Shown one piece after another: positions 1 through 9,800 of a stretch of DNA of 64,000 nucleotides; positions within the stretch are counted from its first letter, which is position 1; the number at the start of each line of letters is the position of its first letter. Position numbers and translations under genes: made by a program. The DNA is from an uncultured Clostridia bacterium. GTDB taxonomy: Bacteria > Bacillota > Clostridia > Christensenellales > UBA1242. The notes beneath the pieces were generated by a model. That model was not told where the DNA came from, ran no database searches, and saw nothing but the letters and a program-made list of their open reading frames with translations. The stretch is taken from assembly GCA_934746715.1 (NCBI GenBank), contig CAKVFI010000003.1, positions 1-64,000 of the forward strand, read 5' to 3'.

Positions 1-354
<354 letters not shown>

Positions 355-500
355 CCTTCCTTTTGAGAAATGAATTCTTTAGGCAAAATTATATTTAGTG
401 TTTGTATTCTATAAGTTCAGTTGAACGGCGGGCGCAAGCCTTGCTGAAATATGCAGTTGTCATTGTTCTAAACAACCGAAAGGTTGTGTTCAATGTACCA
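355..500 (+). other. 23S-5S intergenic spacer
   Basis: Transcribed spacer with no tRNA. It holds a hairpin (ACAACC-GAAA-GGTTGT near 472-488) nested in an outer CATTG/CAATG pair, probably an rRNA processing stem. No coding sequence seen. Confidence 0.6.
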
Positions 501-619
501 TGATGGTGATTATAGTTGAAAGGTTCCACTTGTTCCCATTCCGAACACAAAAGTTAAGCTTTCACGCGTCGACGATATTTGGCTGGAGACGGCCCGAGAA
601 AATAGATCGTTGCCATCAA
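501..619 (+). rRNA. rrf: 5S rRNA
   Basis: About 119 nt. The terminal helix TGATGG (501-506) pairs with CCATCA (613-618). The conserved internal segment CCGAACACAAAAGTTAAGC and the helix IV/V GGCTGGAGAC-type sequence are present. It is followed within 10 nt by a strong terminator. Confidence 0.93.
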
Positions 620-626
620 CCTGATG

Positions 627-655
627 AGAACTCAGTTAATCTGGGTTCTTTTTTT
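627..655 (+). terminator. Terminator of the 23S-5S unit
   Basis: AGAACTCAG, a 5-nt loop, CTGGGTTCT (9-bp stem with one GT pair), then a T run. Its downstream flank (TTTTTTTATGC and TTGCC) closely resembles the terminator at 2326-2353, so one may be a copy of the other. Confidence 0.92.
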
Positions 656-772
656 ATGCGTTGCCATTGAAAAGTATATAGGTAGAATATCATATTTGCT
701 TGGTCTTTGTTAAATATGATAGTGAAACACGATTTATGTATAAGGTTTCATTTAAATAATTATTTTTGCTTA

Positions 773-801
773 TTGACAAATTATTAATATAAAGTTATAA
801 T
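773..801 (+). promoter_or_regulatory. SigA-type promoter of the 28-residue-repeat gene
   Basis: TTGACA (773-778), 17-bp spacer, TATAAT (796-801), a perfect vegetative consensus. The SD GAGGG and ATG (826) follow at normal spacing. Confidence 0.85.
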
Positions 802-825
802 GAAATATGAGTAAGTGAGGGTGTT

Positions 826-2313
826 ATGAAATTTTGGAGTAACTTATTTAAAAGGAAAGCAAGATTAGAAAATGAACAACAGCAACAAAAACAATTGGAA
901 GAAAAGCAAAATGAAGGTATTGAATCAAACTTTCAAAAATTGGTAAGAGTATTTGAAGGGGTAACGAAAGATGACTATGCAGACTTATTAATTGAAAGAC
1001 AATATCTACGAGGGATTTACGAATTTGCAAGAGATGTTGAAGATGCAAATATTATTGTAAAGTTGCAAGATGCAATAATAAAATCAGGCGATGCAAATTA
1101 TATTTATCGTTTTGCAAAGGATGTCAAAGGTGCTGATATTGAAAAGTTGCAAGATGCAATAATAAAATCAGGCGATGCAAATTATATTTATCGCTTTGCA
1201 AAGGATGTCAAAGGTGCAGACATTGAGAAAATGCAAGATGAAATATTAAAAACTGGTAATGCATATTTGATTTGTGCTTTTGCAATAAAAGTTGAAGGTG
1301 TGAATCTTGAAAAATTTGAAGATGCAATTATAAATTACGGGACTGAGGAAAGTATTTGTGAATTCGCAAAAAACATTGAAGGTGCGAATATAGACAGACT
1401 TCAAAAAGCTTTAATAGAAAAAGTCAATAAAAGTGATTGTCTAAAAAGGGGTGATGAAATTTTTATTCCTAGATTTGCGAACGAAGTTAAAGGCGTAAAT
1501 ATAGAAAAATTTCAAGACGATATTATCAATATGTGTTCGATTCCCACTATTTATTATTTTGCAAAATATGTGGATGGTGCTGATATTGCCAAGATTGAAG
1601 ATGTAATTATAAATTGTAAATCTTATGATGATTCTGTAATATGGACTTATTGTTTGGCGCGCAATGTAAAAGGTGCGAATATAGAAAAATTGCAAGATGC
1701 AATTGTTAAAAAAGGGTGTTGGGAATTTATTAGAAGATTTGCAAAAGATGTGAAAGGTGCTGATATACAAAAAATGCAAGAGGGGATATTAAAAACTGGC
1801 GAAGCAAAAAATCTTTACAATTTTGCAAACGAAATCAAAGGCGCTGATGTAGAAAGGTTGCAAGATGCAGTTATTGGAACAGGCAATCCTTCATATATTC
1901 GTGCATTTGCAAGAGATGTTGACGGTGCAGATATTGAGAAACTTGAAGATGCTATACTAAAAACAGGTGTTGTTGGTTCCTTTTATGATTTTGCAAAAGA
2001 AGTGAAAGGTGCGAATATTAAAAAATTGCAAGATGCGGTGATTGAATCAGGGAGTGCATACACTATTTGTGATTTTGCAATTTATATCAAAGGTGCAGAT
2101 ATTGCAAAATTACAAGATGCAATAATCAAGTTGGGCGATGCTGAATATATTTATTTTTTTGCAAAAACTGTAAAAGATGCAGACGTTAATAAATTATATG
2201 ATGCTGTGCTTGCAACGGGAGATAAAAAATACATTGAGAAATTTGAAAAAATGCTTGATGAAAGAAAAAATGAAGTTGGTGACGACAGTGGCGTTACTGG
2301 GGATATGCAATAA
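826..2313 (+). CDS. Cytoplasmic protein of ~16 tandem 28-residue helical repeats
   Basis: Function not recognised. 495 residues. A charged N-terminus (about 1-50, Gln/Glu/Lys rich) is followed almost to the C-terminus by degenerate repeats of about 28 residues built on the pattern FAK-V-GADIEKLQDAII--G. The pattern suggests an alpha-solenoid of paired helices, a protein-binding scaffold shape. No signal peptide or membrane segment. Two neighbouring units (DNA 1061-1144 and 1145-1228) are nearly identical, so the array is still expanding. Start chosen by SD GAGGG before ATG 826. Own consensus promoter and own terminator, so monocistronic, directly behind the rRNA unit. Confidence 0.8.
   Translation: MKFWSNLFKRKARLENEQQQQKQLEEKQNEGIESNFQKLVRVFEGVTKDDYADLLIERQYLRGIYEFARDVEDANIIVKLQDAIIKSGDANYIYRFAKDVKGADIEKLQDAIIKSGDANYIYRFAKDVKGADIEKMQDEILKTGNAYLICAFAIKVEGVNLEKFEDAIINYGTEESICEFAKNIEGANIDRLQKALIEKVNKSDCLKRGDEIFIPRFANEVKGVNIEKFQDDIINMCSIPTIYYFAKYVDGADIAKIEDVIINCKSYDDSVIWTYCLARNVKGANIEKLQDAIVKKGCWEFIRRFAKDVKGADIQKMQEGILKTGEAKNLYNFANEIKGADVERLQDAVIGTGNPSYIRAFARDVDGADIEKLEDAILKTGVVGSFYDFAKEVKGANIKKLQDAVIESGSAYTICDFAIYIKGADIAKLQDAIIKLGDAEYIYFFAKTVKDADVNKLYDAVLATGDKKYIEKFEKMLDERKNEVGDDSGVTGDMQ
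1061..1228 (+). repeat. Recent 84-bp tandem duplication inside the repeat gene
   Basis: Two adjacent 84-bp copies (1061-1144, 1145-1228), exactly 28 codons each. They are identical over most of their length; the few differences cluster at the 3' end, plus one third-position T/C change. This is a recent in-frame expansion. Confidence 0.85.
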
Positions 2314-2325
2314 TTAAATTAAAAT

Positions 2326-2353
2326 GAACTCGCTTAATACGGGTTCTTTTTTT
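2326..2353 (+). terminator. Terminator of the repeat-protein gene
   Basis: GAACTCG, 7-nt loop, CGGGTTC, then seven T. Sequence and downstream flank resemble the 5S terminator at 627-655. Confidence 0.9.
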
Positions 2354-2443
2354 ATGCTTTGCCGTCGAACAGCCAAATCAATAAATAAATTCATATCTCA
2401 TCAAAAAAGATGATATTGAAATAATTTGTTTTTTAATTTAATA

Positions 2444-2471
2444 TTGACAAATTGGATTTTGCTGCTATAAT
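2444..2471 (+). promoter_or_regulatory. SigA-type promoter of the 196-residue gene
   Basis: TTGACA (2444-2449), 16-bp spacer, TATAAT (2466-2471). The SD AAAGGGAAA precedes ATG 2499. Confidence 0.8.
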
Positions 2472-2498
2472 TGTGCTATAAAATAAAGGGAAATAAAT

Positions 2499-3089
2499 AT
2501 GAAAAATAATGATTTTATTGGTTTGTTTAATAGTATTGTAAGTTCGTATTTTGTTGTTGAAAATAAGTTTTACAAAGCTGATGGCAAGTGTCAAGTTGTA
2601 AGACAATATGCTGCCAGTATGAACTCAAAAAGGGCATACACCATTTTGACAGTTGATAAAAATGGTAACCAATATGTTGCTGTTGATGATGAAGATTACA
2701 ACACTCCATTTTGCTTTTCTTGGATGTATAGGAACAAACAAATTGTAGACGATTTTGATTACATGTTCTTTAATATTAAAAATCCTAAAGATATGTGTTC
2801 TCAAATTTTATCATTTTTGAACAAAAATAAGGATAATATTGAATTTGATAAATTGTTTTACTTAAAGCCTTCAACAAAAATAATGTTAAAGCAAAACAAC
2901 AATTGTGTTCCTATTGCGGAAGTTTTGATGGACAGGTCAACAATAAGCCCATTTGAGTATATTCACTTTAATTATAGGAACATTGACCTTAACATTATTC
3001 CTATATCTGAAAAGACATTTAAAACAAAAACATCAACATTTGATGAATGGGTTGACGAAACAATTGAAAATAATTTGCAATTAAAATAA
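2499..3089 (+). CDS. Hypothetical soluble protein, 196 aa
   Basis: Not recognised. No signal peptide or membrane helix. The composition is rich in Asn, Lys, Phe and Tyr, with alternating short hydrophobic stretches as in a mixed alpha/beta fold. Start fixed by the SD AAGGG 8 nt before the ATG. Flanked by its own consensus promoter and a clean terminator, so it is a single-gene transcript. The neighbouring repeat protein has the same expression layout, but no functional link is visible. Confidence 0.72.
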   Translation: MKNNDFIGLFNSIVSSYFVVENKFYKADGKCQVVRQYAASMNSKRAYTILTVDKNGNQYVAVDDEDYNTPFCFSWMYRNKQIVDDFDYMFFNIKNPKDMCSQILSFLNKNKDNIEFDKLFYLKPSTKIMLKQNNNCVPIAEVLMDRSTISPFEYIHFNYRNIDLNIIPISEKTFKTKTSTFDEWVDETIENNLQLK

Positions 3090-3090
3090 A

Positions 3091-3116
3091 AAATTGGGAA
3101 AATTCCCAATTTTTTT
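3091..3116 (+). terminator. Terminator after the 196-aa gene
   Basis: AAATTGGGAA / TTCCCAATTT hairpin with a very short loop, followed by a T run. Confidence 0.88.
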
Positions 3117-3154
3117 AATTAATCAATTTAAATCAATATGTCGTGAGGTTAAAA

Positions 3155-3541
3155 TTACAATATATTTATAAAACTAACGCCGGTAATTTCATTTAAGCCT
3201 TGCAAATTATACTGCAATAGTCTTGCATAAGTTATTGCATCTTCTTGAGAGTTGTTGGTGATGGAAGCGCACAAATATTGAAGATAATCGGAAACGGACT
3301 GCATGTCTTTGCGTGAAATAGATATGGCAAGCGTGTCCATATTTTTTGTCCAAAAATCATTTAATTTGAATATTCTGTTTTGTAGGTCTTGGTTTGAAAC
3401 ATCTGTGGTAAGCACAGTTTGGTATATTTGTTTGCTTTCACTTTCCATATATTCAAAAGTTTGGCTTGTGTGGATTGTATCCCACACGCAAAGGGTGGTT
3501 ACAAGCGCAAGCAGAGTGAGCATATAAATCCATTGTTTCAT
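3155..3541 (-). CDS. DUF4363-family membrane-anchored protein
   Basis: 128 residues. The N-terminal hydrophobic segment (about 5-22) serves as signal anchor; the rest is a helical extracytoplasmic domain. Size, organisation and position match DUF4363 proteins, which in clostridia are typically encoded right after a DUF421 (YetF-like) membrane protein, as here. The start overlaps the end of the DUF421 gene by 4 nt (translational coupling). Last gene of a three-gene operon reading leftwards. Molecular role unknown. Confidence 0.75.
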   Translation of the reverse strand: MKQWIYMLTLLALVTTLCVWDTIHTSQTFEYMESESKQIYQTVLTTDVSNQDLQNRIFKLNDFWTKNMDTLAISISRKDMQSVSDYLQYLCASITNNSQEDAITYARLLQYNLQGLNEITGVSFINIL

Positions 3542-4251
3542 TGCTGCACTTCCTTGTTGATATCTTGAATTGTTTGTGCTTGTTTGCCTTTGATTTGATA
3601 ATAAGCTTTGCCGTCATCGTCAAGGGTGAAAACAAGCAGATTTTTGATTGAGAGTTGCAATTTTTCAAGCATTTTGTTGAGAGATTTTAAGTTGACAGAA
3701 CTCGCTTTGACTTCATCTTTGATTATTTTGCCGTCAGCAACAAGCACGTGGGGGATTTTGGCTGGCGAATTTTGTTTGCCAACATCTTGTGCGGTTGCAG
3801 GTGCGTTTTCTGGCGTTGGAATAAGGCTTATTTTGCCGTTTGTTTCCACTATGGCGTACAAAATTTGGTCAAAACTATAATAATTGCCTTGACGCATGGC
3901 TTCCAAAAGGTCGTCAACATTCATGTTAAGTTCTTTAAGCGCTTGGTACATTATTCCGTCTGGGGAAATAACAACAACGGGTTTGCCACTCATTAATCTA
4001 CGAATTGCAACGCTTTTACGCGTTAAAAAGGTTATTGCATAATGCACAAGCACAAGTATTGCCAAAGGCAACAAACCATGCAAAAGAGGCACATTTGTGT
4101 CGCTCATTGGGATTGTTGCAAGGTCGGCAATAATAAGCGTTATAACCACTTCGTATGGCTGCATTTCGCCAATTTGGCGCTTGCCCATAAGGCGTAAAAA
4201 CACCAAAACTGTGATATAAATTATTAAAACTCTAATAAAAACTGTTAGCAT
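3538..4251 (-). CDS. DUF421 (YetF/YdfS-like) membrane protein
   Basis: 237 residues. Three N-terminal membrane helices (about 4-22, 32-50, 57-75) contain the family signature FLRLMGKRQIGEMQPYE. A cytoplasmic alpha/beta domain follows, with the typical VVISPDGIMYQALKELNMNV segment. Related Bacillus proteins (YetF, YdfS) occur in spore-forming bacteria and some are found in spore membranes; the biochemical role is not established. Coupled by a 4-nt overlap to the DUF4363 gene and 40 nt behind the spoVB-like gene, which supports a membrane or spore-envelope role. Confidence 0.85.
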   Translation of the reverse strand: MLTVFIRVLIIYITVLVFLRLMGKRQIGEMQPYEVVITLIIADLATIPMSDTNVPLLHGLLPLAILVLVHYAITFLTRKSVAIRRLMSGKPVVVISPDGIMYQALKELNMNVDDLLEAMRQGNYYSFDQILYAIVETNGKISLIPTPENAPATAQDVGKQNSPAKIPHVLVADGKIIKDEVKASSVNLKSLNKMLEKLQLSIKNLLVFTLDDDGKAYYQIKGKQAQTIQDINKEVQQ

Positions 4252-4291
4252 ACTTAAATTTTTGCCAACAGTTGAATTTTTAAACTATTAT

Positions 4292-5803
4292 TTATACTTT
4301 TGATTTTTTACGCAATTTTAATAATTCAAGCATGGATTTTATGTCATACAAATTGAATATGTTGCAAACAATCAATGTTGCAAGCATGCTTAATCCACCA
4401 CCAACAACGCATGAGATGAATATCGGCAAAAATTTAAAACATATGTTTGCAACAAAATGACCAAAAAGGCTGGCAGGCAAAACAATCGCCAAATATTTTA
4501 ATGTTGTTTTGATTAAATCAAATTTAAAATCTGGCACTGCCTTTTTTATTAATCTCAAATTAAGCAATGATATTATTGTCATTGATAAGCAAAACGCCAG
4601 CACTATTGAATTTATGCCTATCAACCAAGTTGTGCCAAGCAAAATTGCAAATAACACTGATGAACCGATTAAATAGTTTGTAAACGACTTAACTTCCAAA
4701 TTCAATGCGTTTAAAATGCTTCCTGTGAGATTGCAAAGAGTGATAGGAAGCACGCACAAGGCTGAAATTTGCAACATTAAGCCCGACATTGAGTTGTTGT
4801 AAAGGATTATGCCAATCATGTCACCAACGGACAAATAAAGCGGAATAAACATCATGCTGATAAATATTGAAACTTGAAGAGTTTTTGTTATGTTTTGGCT
4901 GATTTGCTGATGTTGATTTTTTGCAAGCATGCTGCTGATTGATGGAATAAGAACCATGCTTATGCTGCCGATAACTGCCATTGGAACAAAAAGCATAGGA
5001 AAAGTCATGCCCATAACAACGCCAAAACTGGAAACTGCTTCTGTTTGCGTGTATCCAGACAAAATGAGCATGGTTGGCAAAATAAGGGTGGTTAATGGTT
5101 GAACCAAGGAATTTGCAAGCCTAACACCAGTTATTGGCAAAGCGCTTTTTAAAATGTTTTTGTATTCGCCTTTGCAAAATAAAAGTTTGCCATTTTTGAG
5201 GTAGATAAAAAAAGTTACAGCCGCTGAAATTAAACAAGTGATGTTAAATGCAATGGCAGAGTTTTTGGTTGCAACAAACATGTCGTTTACATTCAATAAC
5301 ATCAAAAATGTTAAAGCAAAACGGACAATTTGCTCTAAAAGTTCGGTTAATCCACAATTGAAATAATCACTTTGACCCCACAATGCTCCACGGAAAATTG
5401 CATAAACACTGCTAAAAATAATGCTTGGTATCATTATGATAAGCAATTCAACAGCACGATTGTCGGTTAAAACAATGTTCCAAATGCTTTTTAAACAAAC
5501 GATAATCAAAGCACTTAAACACGCCGTAACTAATGCAACAACAAGGCTTGAAGTAACCACTTGGTTGCGCTTTTTTAAATCGTTGTTAACTTGATATTTT
5601 GTAACCATTTTTGCAGTTGTAACTGGCAAACCACTTGCAATAAGTGTCATAAATATGCTTAAAATGTTGCAAGACATTTGAAATAATCCCAGTCCTTCTG
5701 CGCCCAATTTTCTTGAAATAAAAATGCGAAAAAAGAAGCCTAAAGTCCTTGTGATAACAGAAAAAATTGTAACAACAGCAACTGCTTTAAAAATTGATTT
5801 CAT
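4292..5803 (-). CDS. spoVB: SpoVB-like polysaccharide/lipid flippase (MOP superfamily)
   Basis: 503 residues with about 14 predicted membrane helices. The N-terminus (TLGFFFRIFISRKLGAEGLG) is diagnostic of the SpoVB/MurJ-type branch of the MOP exporters. SpoVB is needed for spore cortex peptidoglycan in Bacillus; relatives flip lipid-linked cell-wall precursors. Start set by the SD AAAGGAAA 6 nt before the ATG. First gene of a leftward operon with the DUF421 and DUF4363 genes. The assignment to SpoVB rather than another MurJ/YtgP-type paralogue rests on similarity I can read by eye, so the symbol is less certain than the family. Confidence 0.8.
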   Translation of the reverse strand: MKSIFKAVAVVTIFSVITRTLGFFFRIFISRKLGAEGLGLFQMSCNILSIFMTLIASGLPVTTAKMVTKYQVNNDLKKRNQVVTSSLVVALVTACLSALIIVCLKSIWNIVLTDNRAVELLIIMIPSIIFSSVYAIFRGALWGQSDYFNCGLTELLEQIVRFALTFLMLLNVNDMFVATKNSAIAFNITCLISAAVTFFIYLKNGKLLFCKGEYKNILKSALPITGVRLANSLVQPLTTLILPTMLILSGYTQTEAVSSFGVVMGMTFPMLFVPMAVIGSISMVLIPSISSMLAKNQHQQISQNITKTLQVSIFISMMFIPLYLSVGDMIGIILYNNSMSGLMLQISALCVLPITLCNLTGSILNALNLEVKSFTNYLIGSSVLFAILLGTTWLIGINSIVLAFCLSMTIISLLNLRLIKKAVPDFKFDLIKTTLKYLAIVLPASLFGHFVANICFKFLPIFISCVVGGGLSMLATLIVCNIFNLYDIKSMLELLKLRKKSKV

Positions 5804-5907
5804 TTTTTATTTTCCTTTACAGCTTGTACTAATATAATATATAAACAAAACAATGTTGGTATGTCATTTTTTAAGTTGAGTGGCTGAAATCTAGCGGAAA
5901 ATGGCTA

Positions 5908-5935
5908 TTGACAACCTACGTGTTTATGTTATAAT
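5908..5935 (+). promoter_or_regulatory. SigA-type promoter
   Basis: TTGACA (5908-5913), 16 bp, TATAAT (5930-5935), then the SD AGGAGAGA and ATG at 5953. Confidence 0.83.
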
Positions 5936-5952
5936 AAAAATAGGAGAGAGAT

Positions 5953-6258
5953 ATGGAAGAAAACGAAAATGTGGCATATTGCTTTGCATCAGCATATAGA
6001 TGGGCAAAAATGTATTATAATTTTAAACAAAAAGCAATGAAAGAAAATTTGGCAAATTTCCAAAAGAACACTGTTTATAAAATCTACTTTTCAAATTTGG
6101 TTAGTTGCTTAAATGGTATGAAAAAATCAACTTTAAATCAAGTTATGAATGGCGTTAACCAAGTTTTGAAAGAGAATATTGATACTGAAATGGTTGAAGT
6201 TTGCAGATATATAAAAGTTGCTTATTCAAAAATGCTTGAAGAAGAAAAAGTTTTGTAA
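5953..6258 (+). CDS. Hypothetical small helical protein, 101 aa
   Basis: Not recognised. 101 residues, predicted almost entirely helical, with aromatic-rich segment CFASAYRWAKMYYNFKQKA near the N-terminus. No signal peptide or membrane helix. Perfect promoter and strong SD (AGGAGAGA, 7 nt before ATG) upstream and a terminator directly downstream: a monocistronic, probably well-expressed gene. It lies divergent to the spoVB operon, but nothing ties it to sporulation. Confidence 0.75.
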   Translation: MEENENVAYCFASAYRWAKMYYNFKQKAMKENLANFQKNTVYKIYFSNLVSCLNGMKKSTLNQVMNGVNQVLKENIDTEMVEVCRYIKVAYSKMLEEEKVL

Positions 6259-6267
6259 ATTACAATT

Positions 6268-6302
6268 AAAACATGCACTAACTAAAAGTTGCATGTTTTT
6301 TA
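6268..6302 (+). terminator. Terminator after the 101-aa gene
   Basis: AAAACATGCA, 12-nt loop, TGCATGTTTTTT. Confidence 0.88.
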
Positions 6303-6444
6303 TGTGCAATTTTGCAAGATTTTAAATTTAAAATGTTAGTGTTTTGTTGTTTTGTGTTTAATTTGTGTTAAATGCAAAATTGCAGTTGCCTAAATTAAAT
6401 GTTTTAAAAGTGTTCAAATTTTTGTTTTTAGAATATAAATAAAT

Positions 6445-6753
6445 ATGAAAATAAAGCAAGCGGATAGTTTTTTTTATAGAATTCAATCAAATATAACAGA
6501 AAATGTGATTTGCTCAACATTAAACACTAACAAACAAAATATTTTGCGCAACAACGATAATCTCAATTTATATGCTGGTGAATGGGTTAAAGTAACAACA
6601 AACAATTATTGTGTGCATGTTGTAAAACCTGTTGAAACACTAACCAGCATTGCACAAAAATACAATATAACGGTTGAAAAGTTGTTTGCAGATAATGCCC
6701 TTAAAACTGATAAACTTTTTATTGGTCAACAACTAAAGATTTTAAACAAATAA
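6445..6753 (+). CDS. Small LysM-domain protein
   Basis: 102 residues. The C-terminal half (about 56-101) is one LysM motif (HVVKP-ETLTSIAQKYNITVEKLFADN...FIGQQLKI), which binds peptidoglycan or chitin-like glycans. The N-terminal half is unassigned, and there is no signal peptide, so either it acts inside the mother cell (as spore-coat LysM proteins do) or it is exported by an unrecognised route. No SD is visible. A TATAAA (6434-6439) lies 5 nt before the ATG, so the message may be leaderless. A bidirectional terminator follows at 6819. Confidence 0.82.
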   Translation: MKIKQADSFFYRIQSNITENVICSTLNTNKQNILRNNDNLNLYAGEWVKVTTNNYCVHVVKPVETLTSIAQKYNITVEKLFADNALKTDKLFIGQQLKILNK

Positions 6754-6818
6754 TTTTGCAAAAGCAAAAGCAATGTGAATGTTTGGTTTTGATAATACCA
6801 TTAATTTTACACGATTAC

Positions 6819-6852
6819 ACAAAAAAGGAGCAGTTAATTGCTCCTTTTTGTT
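6819..6852. terminator. Bidirectional terminator between convergent genes
   Basis: ACAAAAAAGGAGCA, short loop, TTGCTCCTTTTTGT. T runs on both strands serve the LysM gene (+) and the 1032-aa gene (-). Confidence 0.9.
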
Positions 6853-6880
6853 GTAAATTTAAATTTTAAAACCATCCAAA

Positions 6881-9800
6881 TTATTGATTGTCTTGTTCTT
6901 GTTCATCTTGCTTTGCGCTTGAAAGTTTTTTAACAACTTGTTTGATATATTCGTTTGAGTTTGTAAAATCGATTTCAAGTTCAACAGAACGGATAGATGA
7001 GCCAATTTGTGCACTATGCTTTTGATTTTGTTTCATGTCTTTTTCAAGTTTTGCAATTTCACTTGCAGGTGCACGTTTGATTTTTAATTGACGGAGAGAG
7101 GACAAATCTTTTTTGTATTGTGTTTCGTAAGTTGCACGTTCATTTTGCAAAGTTTCAAGTTGTTGTTGAAGTTCACGCAAACGCTCTTCACGAAGCATTG
7201 TTGCTTTACGCATGTAAATTTGTTGTGATTGTTTTGAATTGCGGTCGTAAGCATTTTTTGTTTTCTTAACAGGTTTTTTGAATTTAACCTTGCGAAGGGC
7301 AACGCCAACAATTGCAAGCACGATAGCAGCGCCAGTCAATATTGATGGGATTGCAATAATCCATGCTGTGTTATTTGAATTTTTTGTTTTGTTGCTATTT
7401 CCGTCTTTATTATTGTTGTTGTCATCGTTTTTTGTTGTTGATTTTAACACAAGAGTTGTGCTGTTTGGTGTTTCAACAAAATTTGCTTCTTCAATTTCAT
7501 CAACCACGATGTCGCCAATAAATGCATCACCTTTGAGGTTTGCTTCTTCATTGCCAAAAATTAATTTTAGCATTGAAGTTGTTGTGTCTGAACTGTTGAT
7601 GTAGAAATTGTAAGTTGTCCAACCATTGCTGTTTTCAGTTTCTGTGTTGATGTTTGAAAACTTTTCGTCAAAGTTTGAAAGTGCCAAACCTAAACCAAAA
7701 TTTTCTTTTTCACTGGATAAATTTTGTGTGTAAACTTTAACTTTAACAAGATAGTATTTGTTTGATTCAAAGCGATAACCAATGTTTGCTGTGTAAGTTT
7801 GAGCAACATAATCAACAGCATGTATTGCAAGGATTTTTGAATTGTCAACAGACTTAAAGTTTTGAATATTTTGATTTTCATTTAAAATAAATCTAACATC
7901 TGCATCGTTTGCTGTGTCAACCACGCCAAAGTCAACATTTGCATTTGTGTTGCTGCCAAAGTGAATAGGAGTGGCATATCTTGATGTTGAATCTGCTTCA
8001 ATAATGTTTGACAAATCAACTTTTGAGATGTGGAGTTTGCCGTTTGAAGAAGCTTGAATTGCATCAAATTGAGCTTGTGTTGGTTGTGTTAAGAATTCGC
8101 CAACAGAACGATGAGCATAATCGAATGTTGCGTCATCAAGGTAAGCATAACCAAATCCGTTTGAATTCATTTCTGCTTTAACACCAACTTCCAATTGATG
8201 AATGCCGGTGTAGATGTAAAGGTCAACATTATGCCAAGCACCATCTGTTGCGATGTTTTTAAGGCTAGAAAGCACAACTTCTTGATTGTTGATGTTTGCA
8301 ACCAAATATAAATTTAATGTTGAATGTTGAGTTAATACATTAATGCTAAATCTGTGGTAGGTTTTTGCTTCCAAAGATTTGTCTTTTTCACTTGTGTAAC
8401 TGATTGTGTCTGTAACGCTGTTGTACATCATCAAAACATTGTTGCTTTCAACCAAACCATTTGAGTTGCCTGGGTTAACTGGGGCAGAAGTGAATGAGTT
8501 GTTTGCAACAAATTTGTTAAATTCGGCTTCACTTGTGTTAACAACGCCATAAAGTTGAGTGTTGTTGCCAGTTGTAACAGTCCAAGAAGCAGGTGCAACT
8601 GGATATGTTTTTGAGTAATTTGTGTTTTTAACTGTGTTGAATGAACCATTTGTTAAGAACAATGATTTGATATCGCTGTTGTTTGTGATTTTTGTTGAAA
8701 CGTCAACTTTTTGAGCATTGTCACCAGTTGAAGCGTTTTCATAGTTTGTGTAATTAACACTTGTTAAAACAGAACCTGCCAAATAAATTGAGCCTTCTGT
8801 TTGAGTGCTATCATCACCCAATTCAACAACAAGTTTAAATGTTGTGGTTTTGAGTGGGTGCGAGTTGATAAAGAATGAATATTTTTTAAATCCGTTTGTT
8901 AATTCTTGAGAGGTGTTTGCTGAAATTGTTATTGTGTGATTGTTGTCTGTGTCGTAAATGTAGTTGCCGTCATCGTCTTTTTTAAGGTTCGTTTGAACCA
9001 AATGTAATTTAATATTGCCAGAAAGGTCTGTTGCTTTTGCGCTTACTGTAAAGCGATAATTGCGATTTTGTTCAAATGTCAAAAAGTTGCTTGCTGTTTC
9101 ATATTTTGCATGAGCGGCTTCTGTGTTTGTGATTTTTACTGATGATGCAAAAGCATTATCGTTCACATTTGAATTTTCAATTGTTGTTTTTGCGCTTGTT
9201 TCAACAGCTGTAAACATTGACCTTGAAAATGTTTGTTGACTAACCACATTGTCAGTTGCAGGTTCAACTGATTTGCTTGTGCTTGGGTAACGAGTTTTAA
9301 GATTTTCCAATTCTGTTTTGTTAACTTCATTGATGCTAACACTATCAAACAAAACTGTGCCGTTACCTTCCAAAAACATTGCCAATTTCAAGTTTGCTGA
9401 AGAGAAGTCGTCAGTTTTGATAAGGAACATGAAAGTTGTCCATCTGTTTGCTGAACCAATTTGCTTGTAACTTGCGTAAACTGTGTTGTTTTCGTCAATA
9501 AGGTAAAGGCACGCAAGTTTTTCTGCATTGTCAACATAAATATCAACAGAAACGCTGTAATATGATTCAGCAGCCAATGTAAATTGAGAAGAAGTGTAAC
9601 CATATTTAACAGTGTTTGAAACATTATCTTTTTTGCTGCTAATCATCAAAGCAAAGTTGTCCATATCGCTGGAGCGCTTTGTGTAACCTTGGCTTTCGAT
9701 ATTAACAACGCCAGCAGTAATTTTTGGTTGATTTGCTGTTGTTGATTGTGGATTGTAACTAACTGTTTTAAAAGAACTATCCACAAAAGTGTAAGAACTT

